Shown here in pieces: positions 57,053 to 64,000 of a stretch of DNA of 64,000 bases; the stretch's first letter is position 1, and every line of letters starts with the position of its first letter. Location: assembly GCA_017535315.1 (NCBI GenBank), contig JAFXUD010000009.1, forward strand, positions 62,001 through 126,000. Reading direction: 5' to 3'. Both the position numbers and the translations under genes were made by a program. The notes under the pieces are model-generated. The model worked only from the letters and a program-made list of their open reading frames with translations. It made no database searches and was not told the origin of the DNA. Origin of the DNA: Victivallales bacterium (lineage in GTDB: Bacteria; Verrucomicrobiota; Lentisphaeria; Oligosphaerales; Oligosphaeraceae).

Positions 57053-57074
57053 AAGGTTTCCTTCCAATCATGGT
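57042..57074. terminator. Hairpin overlapping the end of the XRE gene
   Basis: ACCATGATTGAAAGG (57042-57056) pairs with CCTTCCAATCATGGT (57060-57074) over 15 positions with one mismatch and a 3-nt loop; the TGA stop lies inside. Downstream GTGTTTGTG is only a weak T-tract. It may act as terminator or stabilise the mRNA end. Confidence 0.55.
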
Positions 57075-57137
57075 GTGTTTGTGGGAGGGGTGGATAATCC
57101 AAATGGTCCTCCCCAGCAAATGACATGTTTTGCAGGA

Positions 57138-58154
57138 TTATTCCCAGTATGGGACGATTGTTCCACCGCCTTCTTTTAACGCCTTGCGGTAGCATCGGGT
57201 GATGACGGCCAGGTCTTCTGCTCCCAAGCCAACGCTGTTGAAGTAGATGATTTCCTGGTCGTTTTCACGTCCAGGCTTGTTGCCAAGGAGGATTTCACCG
57301 AGTTCGGCATGGAGCTGATCTTCCTTGAAGAGGCCGTCGCGGTACATAAGGGAGACGGTGCTTATCTGGCGGTGCTTCACGCCTTCCCAGTCATCGACAA
57401 CCACTTTGCTGCATTTGGACAGACAGGCGTACTCGTATTCAAAGTCGGCCAGATTCAGGCAGGTCTGGCCAGGGTGGAGCCAGTCTGCAAACACCACTGG
57501 CTCTGCGGCGATGGTGACCGTTATGACGATGTCGCTCTCCAGGGCGGCCTGCTTGGGATTGTCCGTGGCGACGACCTCGATGCCCAGTTTGCGGGACATC
57601 TCCTCTGAATATTTAGCGGATTGTTCGGGTCTGATGTCATAGACGTAGCATTTCTTCAGTGTGGGGCGTGCAATAAGGGCTGCTTCCAGTTGAAGACGTG
57701 CCTGGAAGCCTGCACCCATGAGCAGGATGGTCGATGCATCCTTCTTCGCCAGTGCATCGATGGCCAGGGCACTGGCCGCGCCTGTCCGCACGCCTGAAAC
57801 CTGAGTGCAATCCGCCACGCAGAGCGGTATCTTCGTGTCAGGATCATTCAAGATGACAAGACCTGTTGCGCGCGGCAGGCCCTGCTTGTAGTTCTGCGGG
57901 TTGGAGCCAAGCCACTTTATGCCTGCCATATTGATGTCGCCGCCGATGCAGCAGGGCATGGCATTGCAGCGGCCATAGCGATTTTCGTCCTCGACGGTGG
58001 TTCCCCAGCGCAGAACGACTTTGCTAGGGCTGTTGACCTGGTGCTGAACGTGCAAGGTGAGCACTTTGCGCACATCCTCTATGGCGGCACGTATGTCGTG
58101 CCCGCCAAGGGCGTGGAGTTGCGCATCATTCAAAAACATCAAATCTAATTTCAT
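57138..58154 (-). CDS. Ornithine cyclodeaminase / mu-crystallin family enzyme
   Basis: 338 residues. NAD-binding region ILLMGAGFQARLQLEA (about 144-160), VSGVRTGAASALAIDALAKKD just before it, and VYDIRPEQSAKY, followed by the SDIVITVT motif, place it in the OCD/mu-crystallin family. Members deaminate ornithine to proline or act as dehydrogenases on amino acids (alanine, N-(carboxyethyl)-type opines). The substrate is not determinable. It is monocistronic between the XRE gene and the R1 copy 3. Confidence 0.9.
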   Translation of the reverse strand: MKLDLMFLNDAQLHALGGHDIRAAIEDVRKVLTLHVQHQVNSPSKVVLRWGTTVEDENRYGRCNAMPCCIGGDINMAGIKWLGSNPQNYKQGLPRATGLVILNDPDTKIPLCVADCTQVSGVRTGAASALAIDALAKKDASTILLMGAGFQARLQLEAALIARPTLKKCYVYDIRPEQSAKYSEEMSRKLGIEVVATDNPKQAALESDIVITVTIAAEPVVFADWLHPGQTCLNLADFEYEYACLSKCSKVVVDDWEGVKHRQISTVSLMYRDGLFKEDQLHAELGEILLGNKPGRENDQEIIYFNSVGLGAEDLAVITRCYRKALKEGGGTIVPYWE

Positions 58155-58660
58155 TGTTCATGCTCTCCAAGATGGTGGATGGTTTCTCCGTGTCTGCATA
58201 TAATATCATTCTCTTGGTCGTTTTTTCAAAGGGATTATATAGGGATTATAAAAAGATAAAAGGGATGTTGCTTAGGAGAAAGTTCTATCGCTACTATTGC
58301 TTTTAAGTATGCAAGTGTTTTTTTGTTGTTTCAACTTGCGATATTGGCATGAAAGGCTAATGTAAAGAGAATTTATATACTTAAGTTTCCTGATGACATT
58401 GTTCCTCACTGGTCGATGACCAAGATGCGCCGTGCCGCTTTGCTGCACTACGCGGCACGGCGCACAGGGACTGGGGTGGTCATCTGACCGTGGGTTTCGC
58501 TTCGCCGCTATCGCGGCTTCGCTCCACCCACGGCTATGCTCCTGCCGCCGCTACGCGGCTCTTCTCTGTTGGTGAAGTCTAATTGGCAACTAAAGTACAT
58601 AATTTCCAATGTAAAAGCGTAGTCTTTTGAATCACTTCTATTGTCATTAAGGAGAGCGTC
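58155..58660. other. Intergenic region between divergent genes with R1 copy 3
   Basis: The 506-bp gap separates the ornithine-cyclodeaminase-like gene (leftward) from the 58661 glycosidase gene (rightward). It holds an AT-rich part (58200-58380), the R1-related repeat (58424-58566) and about 95 bp before the glycosidase start. No RNA gene or coding sequence seen. Confidence 0.5.
58424..58566. mobile_element. R1-related element copy 3 (no clear terminal repeats)
   Basis: Hairpin I (TGCGCCGTGCCGC 58426-58438 / GCGGCACGGCGCA 58452-58464) and hairpin II (CCGTGGGTTTCGC from 58488 to CCACCCACGG ending 58533) are the same as in copies 1 and 2, followed by CCGCCGCTACGCGGCT. The terminal inverted repeats GTAACTATTCAG are missing, so this copy may be decayed or a different length class. 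Confidence 0.7.
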
Positions 58661-61660
58661 ATGTTGAAAAAACTGTTGTTGGTTGTCCTGGCGGTTGTCT
58701 GCTGCCAAATTTGGTCGTTCCCTGCGTCAAGCGTATTTCACTTTGAGAATCGAATGTATCTGACGCCTTGGCCTGCGAAAACTGCGGAACGGGTTGTTGT
58801 TGACAGCGAGAACTCCTATCAAGGTCATGCCAGTCTTCGGATGAACCATGTCGGTGATTCGACCACTGCCTATACTGGACTCAACGTGCCTCAGGCCCCT
58901 TGCGAAATGGAGATGAAGGTCAATGCGCGCTCCCTGAAGAAATGCGATGTGAAGGTGAGGTTCAACTTCAACGTCAAGGGCGGGCCAAACGGATCGGCAG
59001 GAAGCGTGGGTGAGGTTTTCTCCGTGGGGACGGAGTGGAACGAGGCGCGTATTCAAGTGACGGTGCCGCCCAACACTGCCAGCGTCCAGGTCGTTGTCAG
59101 TACTTCTGGTCCTGAAAACACACTTTGGCTGAACGAGATGAGCTTCGGCTTCGCACTGGACACCATGGAGTTCCCTGTGGTCGAGAAGGTCGATTTCAAC
59201 GCGCCACTGGATGGCGAAGCTTGGAATGCGAAGAAGCCGCTGGATGGCTTCTTCGCCATGGCGGTGCCCGTCCTGGCCGCCCCGTCGGCGCGTCTAGCGG
59301 CAGACAAGGATGGGCTCTATGTAGCCTTCATCAACCCTTGCAAGCCGATAGCCGCTGTCCATGCCGCCGATACCAAGGATGCGGCACTCTGGAATGACGA
59401 CTGCAACGAAATCTTCCTCTTCAACGTTGCCACAGGCAAAGGGTGGCAGTTCATCGTCAACTCCAATGGTGCGCTTTTTGATGCGCAAATCTTCCAGCAG
59501 CAGGATGGCGACCCCTGGAAGTGCGACGCCAAATGGGACAGCGAAGGAGTGAAAACCGCTGCGACAGTCGGTGAGGCCACCTGGGAGAGCCGTGTTTTCA
59601 TCCCATGGAAGACTCTTGGGCTCTCTTTGGAGGCAGGCATCGAGCTAGGCATCAATGTTGCCAGCGAAAACAAGACCTTCCATGAAAACAGCATGTGGAA
59701 CTGTTTCGCTGGCTCCTTCAACGACCCCGCTGGCTTTGCCAAGCTCCGCGTCGCCGACGGAAAAATGGGTGTCGAGCGCTCTCGTGTGCTTCAGAACATC
59801 GTCTATACGATAGAACGCGAGCATCCTACCTTTGAGGAGGTACTGCGCAAGGGAGAGCCTGGCAACTATCTGGTTGGAAGCTGGGGGCAAGGCTCCAACA
59901 AAGGCGACTATCCGAAGCCGCTCATCGAGAAGATTGGCGAGGAGAAGTTCAATGAATGGCAGGATCGCCTCTTTGATGCATACTGCGAGGCGGGCATGTT
60001 CGGCCCCGCCTATCCGTGGCTGCAAAACTATATTCATGGCGGCGAGAAGGCCATTCGCGAGCGCAACGCCAAGTATGGCTTCAGGGCTCCCTACTCGATG
60101 CACAACAGCGCACTGGACAGAATGGCGCGCGAAAAGGGGGCAACCATTATCCTGCCCCGCGCCAGAAACGTCTCCAGCCTCGATCCGATTCTTTTTGACG
60201 TGCAGATGAACTTCATCCAAGGTACCCAAAAAAGCCGCTTTTACAAGTTGTATTGCGATACATCTGCCTTCATTATGGGCATTGACGAGCCCTTCAACGG
60301 CTACACGGAGATGTTCTCGAAGACGGTGAATCACCAGAACGTTGCAACTCTTGAAAAGGTCGATGCGGAGATTCGCGAGAAGTACGGCTTTGGCAAATAC
60401 GGCCTGCCTGACTACTTCGCCGAGCAGGATGCCGACCATCCTTTCCGTTGCATCGCCTTTAATCGCTACTTCAATGAAAAGTTCCTGGAAAACAGTATCA
60501 AATGGCGGGATGCCTGGCGCGAGGTGCTGCCTGGTGTGCCAATGAAGATGGCGACCAACAACACCTGCGGCGGTCTTGCCATGCTAGACTATAGCCTATT
60601 TGACAAGCACGCGGACTGGCTGGCATGCGACCCCTATCCCACCAGCGCCAAATACACGAACACCTACCCGCGTGCCATCTATCATACGGGCTTCAACACG
60701 AAACTTTTGGCGGATTTGGCTCCCACGGCCAAGACGATGATCATGCCGCAGTGCTTCATCTATTGCTCGGGTCGCCCCGTGCCTTCCGATTTGCGCGAAT
60801 GGGCCTCCCAGGCGCTCAAGAACGGAGCTGACGGTTTCATGTGGTACTGCTCGCAGTCGGCCACTGAAATCTTCGAATGCTTCAAGGAGATGATTGCTCT
60901 CAACGGACTTGTCTCCAAGATGGACAGGGTGGATGTGCCGACGGCGACGAAGACCGCGATCCTCTTTTCCAACTACGACCAATTTGGCACGAACGACACC
61001 GTCCAGCACGGTGCCTACACCATCTACAGCATCCTCGGCGAACACCTCAAGAGCAACTTCCGTTTTATCAGTACCACGGGCCTCCAGAACGGTACGGCCT
61101 CCTTGGACGACTACAAGCTCATCTATGCGCCCAAGCTGGCCTTCACTGATCATGCCCTGACAGCGAAACTGAAGCAATTTGTGAAGAATGGCGGCAAGCT
61201 GGTTGTCTTCGATCCGCGCTTCCTCTCGTGGAACATCGACGGCACACCTGTCGCGGGGCGTGTGGAACTTTCTGGAGTCAAGTCAATTGCGCAGAAGAAG
61301 GCACAGAAGCAGATTAAAGGCTTCGGGCAAACTCTTCCGTTGACAGCCAACATCAACCTTGTGCTCCCTACTGGGCGCGAGGTTGAGGCATACGACTTTG
61401 ACCTTGCCACCGCCAAGGTGGTTGCGACCTACGAGGACGGCAAGCCCGCCGCCGTGGAGAACAAGGTGGGCGATGGAACTGTCGTCTGCTTTGCCACGCA
61501 GCCCTTCGGCAACTCCTCTCTGGCCTTGGAACCCAAAGGATGGCTGGAGTTCTTCCGCCAGAATGCGGAGGCCATTGGCGAACCCTGTGGCTTGCCGATT
61601 TGGGATTTCACCATTCCTGAAAGAGCGCTCAAGTACCCGAATATCGTCAAACTTCAGTAG
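58661..61660 (+). CDS. Secreted glycoside-hydrolase-like protein with CBM9-like domain and GATase-like C-terminus
   Basis: 999 residues, signal peptide MLKKLLLVVLAVVCCQIWSFP, start ATG 58661 with AAGGAGAG upstream. Residues 25-165 form a jelly-roll carbohydrate-binding domain; 175-375 are CBM9/DOMON-like (APLDGEAWNAKKPLDGFF, DAALWNDDCNEIFLF, WESRVFIPWKTLGL). Residues about 400-800 are a TIM barrel (FIMGIDEPFNGYTE, WLACDPYPTS, GADGFMWYCSQSATE with candidate acidic residues), and 820-990 a GATase-like beta-galactosidase trimerisation domain (YKLIYAPKLAFTDHAL, NGGKLVVFDPRFLSW). Substrate unknown. It precedes the aminotransferase gene by 49 bp. Confidence 0.75.
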   Translation: MLKKLLLVVLAVVCCQIWSFPASSVFHFENRMYLTPWPAKTAERVVVDSENSYQGHASLRMNHVGDSTTAYTGLNVPQAPCEMEMKVNARSLKKCDVKVRFNFNVKGGPNGSAGSVGEVFSVGTEWNEARIQVTVPPNTASVQVVVSTSGPENTLWLNEMSFGFALDTMEFPVVEKVDFNAPLDGEAWNAKKPLDGFFAMAVPVLAAPSARLAADKDGLYVAFINPCKPIAAVHAADTKDAALWNDDCNEIFLFNVATGKGWQFIVNSNGALFDAQIFQQQDGDPWKCDAKWDSEGVKTAATVGEATWESRVFIPWKTLGLSLEAGIELGINVASENKTFHENSMWNCFAGSFNDPAGFAKLRVADGKMGVERSRVLQNIVYTIEREHPTFEEVLRKGEPGNYLVGSWGQGSNKGDYPKPLIEKIGEEKFNEWQDRLFDAYCEAGMFGPAYPWLQNYIHGGEKAIRERNAKYGFRAPYSMHNSALDRMAREKGATIILPRARNVSSLDPILFDVQMNFIQGTQKSRFYKLYCDTSAFIMGIDEPFNGYTEMFSKTVNHQNVATLEKVDAEIREKYGFGKYGLPDYFAEQDADHPFRCIAFNRYFNEKFLENSIKWRDAWREVLPGVPMKMATNNTCGGLAMLDYSLFDKHADWLACDPYPTSAKYTNTYPRAIYHTGFNTKLLADLAPTAKTMIMPQCFIYCSGRPVPSDLREWASQALKNGADGFMWYCSQSATEIFECFKEMIALNGLVSKMDRVDVPTATKTAILFSNYDQFGTNDTVQHGAYTIYSILGEHLKSNFRFISTTGLQNGTASLDDYKLIYAPKLAFTDHALTAKLKQFVKNGGKLVVFDPRFLSWNIDGTPVAGRVELSGVKSIAQKKAQKQIKGFGQTLPLTANINLVLPTGREVEAYDFDLATAKVVATYEDGKPAAVENKVGDGTVVCFATQPFGNSSLALEPKGWLEFFRQNAEAIGEPCGLPIWDFTIPERALKYPNIVKLQ

Positions 61661-61709
61661 GTTTTCCTGTGCGCCGCGCTTCAGCGTGGCGGAAATAGAG
61701 AGAAAAAGA

Positions 61710-62870
61710 ATGCCAACCTTATCTTCCAGAACCTCGACTTTCACCGATTCGGTCATACGGCGTATGACTCGCATCTCTCTACAATACAACGCCATCAACC
61801 TCTCGCAGGGCTTTCCTGACTTCGATCCTCCCAAGGCGATACTCGAACGTCTGGCGGAGGTCTCGCGGGAAAATGTCCACCAATATTCCATCACCTGGGG
61901 AGCGCAGAACTTCCGCGAGGCGTTGGCACGGAAACAGTCTCGCTTCATGGGCTTTGAGATTGACCCGAACCGAGAAGTCGTGGTGACTTGCGGCAGCACG
62001 GAGGCGATGATGGCGGCCATGATGAGTGTCGTCAACCCTGGTGACAAGGTGATTGTCTTCTCTCCCTTCTACGAAAACTACGGGGCGGACGCCATTCTCT
62101 CGGGGGCAGAGCCGATTTATGTTCCCCTGCGTCCGCCCGCGTTTGATTTTGACGCAGAGGAACTGGAGGCTGCATTCTGCCAGCACCCGAAGGCGTTGAT
62201 TCTCTGCAACCCCTCGAATCCCTGCGGTAAGGTGTTCACGCGGGAAGAACTAATGGTTATTGCGCGGCTGGCGGAGAAGTATGATGCATTTGTCATTACG
62301 GACGAGGTCTATGAGCACATCGTCTATGAGCCACACCATCATATCTACTTTGCCTCGCTGCCAGGAATGCGCGAGCGCACCTTGTCGTGCAGCTCGTTTT
62401 CCAAGACCTATTCCATAACGGGGTGGCGTCTGGGCTATGTCATCGCGTCACCTGAAATTATCGAGACAGTGAAAAAGGTGCATGACTTCCTGACGGTCGG
62501 TGCAGCGGCTCCCTTACAGGAGGCCGCCATCGTCGGACTGAATTTCCCCGACAGCTATTATGAGGAGCTGCAACGCACCTACACGGAGAAGCGGGAGCTG
62601 TTCTTGAAGGGATTGGACGCCATCGGCATCCGACACACGGAGCCGCAGGGAGCCTACTATGTTCTGCTGGACATTTCTGAGTATGGCTATGATGACGACC
62701 TTCTTTTCTGCGAGGAACTGGCTCGGACGGTTGGTGTCGGCGCAGTCCCAGGCTCCTCCTTTTTCCGCGAGCCCGTTAACAACCTCATTCGCCTTCATTT
62801 CGCCAAGCGCAGCGACACGCTCACTGCCGCGTTGGAGCGACTTGAGAATATTGGAAAAATGCGCAGATAG
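61710..62870 (+). CDS. Class I/II PLP-dependent aminotransferase
   Basis: 386 residues from ATG 61710 (the longer in-frame extension to 61359 lies within the preceding gene). NLSQGFPDFDPP at the start, CGSTEAMMAAMM, LCNPSNPCGKVF, ITDEVYEHIVYE and the PLP-binding SSFSKTYSITGWRLGY with K232 identify a fold-type I aspartate/aromatic-type aminotransferase, close to kynurenine- or glutamine-transaminase-like enzymes. The amino donor is not assignable. Confidence 0.92.
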   Translation: MPTLSSRTSTFTDSVIRRMTRISLQYNAINLSQGFPDFDPPKAILERLAEVSRENVHQYSITWGAQNFREALARKQSRFMGFEIDPNREVVVTCGSTEAMMAAMMSVVNPGDKVIVFSPFYENYGADAILSGAEPIYVPLRPPAFDFDAEELEAAFCQHPKALILCNPSNPCGKVFTREELMVIARLAEKYDAFVITDEVYEHIVYEPHHHIYFASLPGMRERTLSCSSFSKTYSITGWRLGYVIASPEIIETVKKVHDFLTVGAAAPLQEAAIVGLNFPDSYYEELQRTYTEKRELFLKGLDAIGIRHTEPQGAYYVLLDISEYGYDDDLLFCEELARTVGVGAVPGSSFFREPVNNLIRLHFAKRSDTLTAALERLENIGKMRR

Positions 62871-62873
62871 AAA

Positions 62874-64000
62874 TCACTCTACAACGAGCTTTCGTTTTTC
62901 CCACGGGAAGAAGAGGAAGTAAAGCAGGTTGGGGATGGCTGTTCCATAGCCCGCGATGGCGAAGCCGAGGAAATAGCCGTAGAGTCCCATGTTCATCACG
63001 TTGCCAAAAAGCCATGTGCAGAATATGCGCAAGACAAAGCCGTCCAGGACGGAGAAGAAGAGGGCGAACCAAGCGTGGCCAATGCCGTTGATGAAACCGT
63101 TGGTGCCTTTCATGATGAGGAGGGCAGGAAAATGCCACAGGATGGCAGATACGAAAACGGGGGCCAGGTTTAGCACCTCCTCATCCTTTGTGAAGATCCC
63201 GAACATCTGCCGTGTAAAGCAGACAAGGCAGATGGTATAGACGGCATATATCCCTATCGTTATCAGCCAAGTATAGACGACAGCCCATTTGACTCTGGTG
63301 AACTTCCTTGCCCCGTAGTTCTGGCCGACGACTGCCGACAACGCCTGCATCACGCCCTGGCAAATCTTGTTGGACATGTCATCTAGTTTTCCACCGACAC
63401 CGAAAACCGCCGTGGCCTGGTGCCCCGCCGTGCTGACCATCGACATCACGAACATCATGGAGATGTTGATGGCACCGAATCGCAAGGCCATTGGAATGCC
63501 CAGGCGCAGTAGCGACCTGAATACTTCCTTGTGGATTCGGAAGCTGGCTGGCTTGAAGTCGAAGCAGAACGCCTCTTTGTTCATATAGAGGAACCACATT
63601 CCATAGAGGAAAGAGAAGGCCTGCCCCAGGATAGTGGCAAGTCCCGCTCCGAAGACACCCCAGTGGAATACTGCGACGAAGAGCCAGTCCAGAAAGAGGT
63701 TCAGCAGAGAGGCGATGAGGATGAAGACAAATGGATGTTTGGAATCCCCCATGCCGCGCAGGACCGCAGACAGCATGTTGTACCCATACGAGAAGATGAT
63801 GCCAGAGCTGCAGGCAAGCATGTAGTGCAAGGCGCCTTTCCAGGATTCCATCGGCGTATGCATCACTTTCAGAAGCGGGACGGCAAAGACAAGGCCCGCG
63901 AAGGTCATGAACAGCCCGAAACAGAAGACAACCGTGAAGATGGTGCCGATTGCTTGGTTGAGCTTTGTGCGCTCTCCTTTGCCGATAAGCTGTGAGATGT
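62874..64000 (-). CDS. MATE family efflux transporter (5' end outside the window)
   Basis: The frame continues from the stop at 62874 to the right edge (63998) without a start that is better than an internal methionine, so the first part is missing; about 375 residues are visible. Sequence ISQLIGKGERTKLNQAIGT near the visible N-terminus (matching the GxGxxxxxn-type loop), SYGYNMLSAVLRGMGDSKHPF and VVGQNYGARKF are typical MATE motifs, with about nine visible membrane segments. MATE proteins export cationic drugs or metabolites using Na+ or H+. It is convergent with the aminotransferase, 3 bp apart. Confidence 0.88.
   Translation of the reverse strand, partial: ISQLIGKGERTKLNQAIGTIFTVVFCFGLFMTFAGLVFAVPLLKVMHTPMESWKGALHYMLACSSGIIFSYGYNMLSAVLRGMGDSKHPFVFILIASLLNLFLDWLFVAVFHWGVFGAGLATILGQAFSFLYGMWFLYMNKEAFCFDFKPASFRIHKEVFRSLLRLGIPMALRFGAINISMMFVMSMVSTAGHQATAVFGVGGKLDDMSNKICQGVMQALSAVVGQNYGARKFTRVKWAVVYTWLITIGIYAVYTICLVCFTRQMFGIFTKDEEVLNLAPVFVSAILWHFPALLIMKGTNGFINGIGHAWFALFFSVLDGFVLRIFCTWLFGNVMNMGLYGYFLGFAIAGYGTAIPNLLYFLFFPWEKRKLVVE

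Overview
This 64 kb window most likely comes from a gut-type member of the Lentisphaerota/Verrucomicrobiota branch of the PVC bacteria. That placement is an inference from gene content: very large secreted glycosidase-like proteins with GH42-like or DUF4091 modules, a membrane protein with a pseudopilin-like tail, M55 D-aminopeptidases, many Gfo/Idh/MocA oxidoreductases, a phasin-like small protein, and intergenic spaces full of palindromic repeats. The housekeeping genes are ordinary bacterial ones. No rRNA, tRNA, CRISPR array or complete insertion sequence was found.

Layout. 0-7.5 kb: a 5'-proximal piece of a heparinase II/III-like lyase (runs off the left edge), a 1,304-residue secreted beta-propeller/cadherin-like protein, and a divergent polytopic membrane protein. 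7.5-24.7 kb: a long leftward cluster, read in transcription order as NodB-like deacetylase, an M28-like/winged-helix/AAC(3)-like fusion, an MFS exporter, DJ-1/PfpI, M55 peptidase, and three giant secreted glycosidase-like proteins. 25-30.5 kb: a rightward set of GNAT acetyltransferase, 7-TM histidine kinase, Gfo/Idh/MocA oxidoreductase and a secreted tyrosine-phosphatase-like protein with an inserted domain. 30.5-39.2 kb: DMT transporter, endonuclease IV, phasin-like protein, FolC, an NfeD-type membrane protease, Obg GTPase, a metallophosphoesterase and a small coiled-coil protein. 39.2-47.5 kb: core metabolism and information genes (carB; ribBA-ribH-nusB-ftsY; serS). 47.5-51.6 kb: a two-gene cassette of unknown role, a CxxCxxCC (YkgJ/FliB-like) protein followed by a membrane protein with a zinc ribbon and PKD-like repeats. 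51.7-64 kb: a second M55 peptidase paired with a Gfo/Idh oxidoreductase, a membrane-anchored multi-lectin-like protein, a lone XRE regulator, an ornithine-cyclodeaminase-like enzyme, another secreted glycosidase, an aminotransferase, and a MATE transporter cut by the right edge.

How it fits together. The accessory genes point to a lifestyle of digesting complex, probably amino-sugar- or uronate-bearing host or mucosal glycans outside the cytoplasm, then handling small amino sugars, D-amino peptides and oxidised sugars inside. The most unusual protein is the 893-residue fusion of an M28-like metallopeptidase, a winged-helix segment and an AAC(3)-type acetyltransferase, next to a deacetylase-like gene: together they look like an N-acyl editing module.

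The intergenic DNA carries several repeat families: (R1) about 185-bp elements with terminal inverted repeats whose end supplies the stop codon of the flanking gene in two of three copies; (R2) terminator-like hairpins built from a 9-bp GGGACGGGA-type minisatellite, bracketing the NfeD gene; (R3) a 38-bp repeat lying in two convergent intergenic regions; (R4) strong palindromes lying between divergent genes; and two further 9-bp tandem arrays around the first M55 gene, one of which supplies that gene's stop codon.
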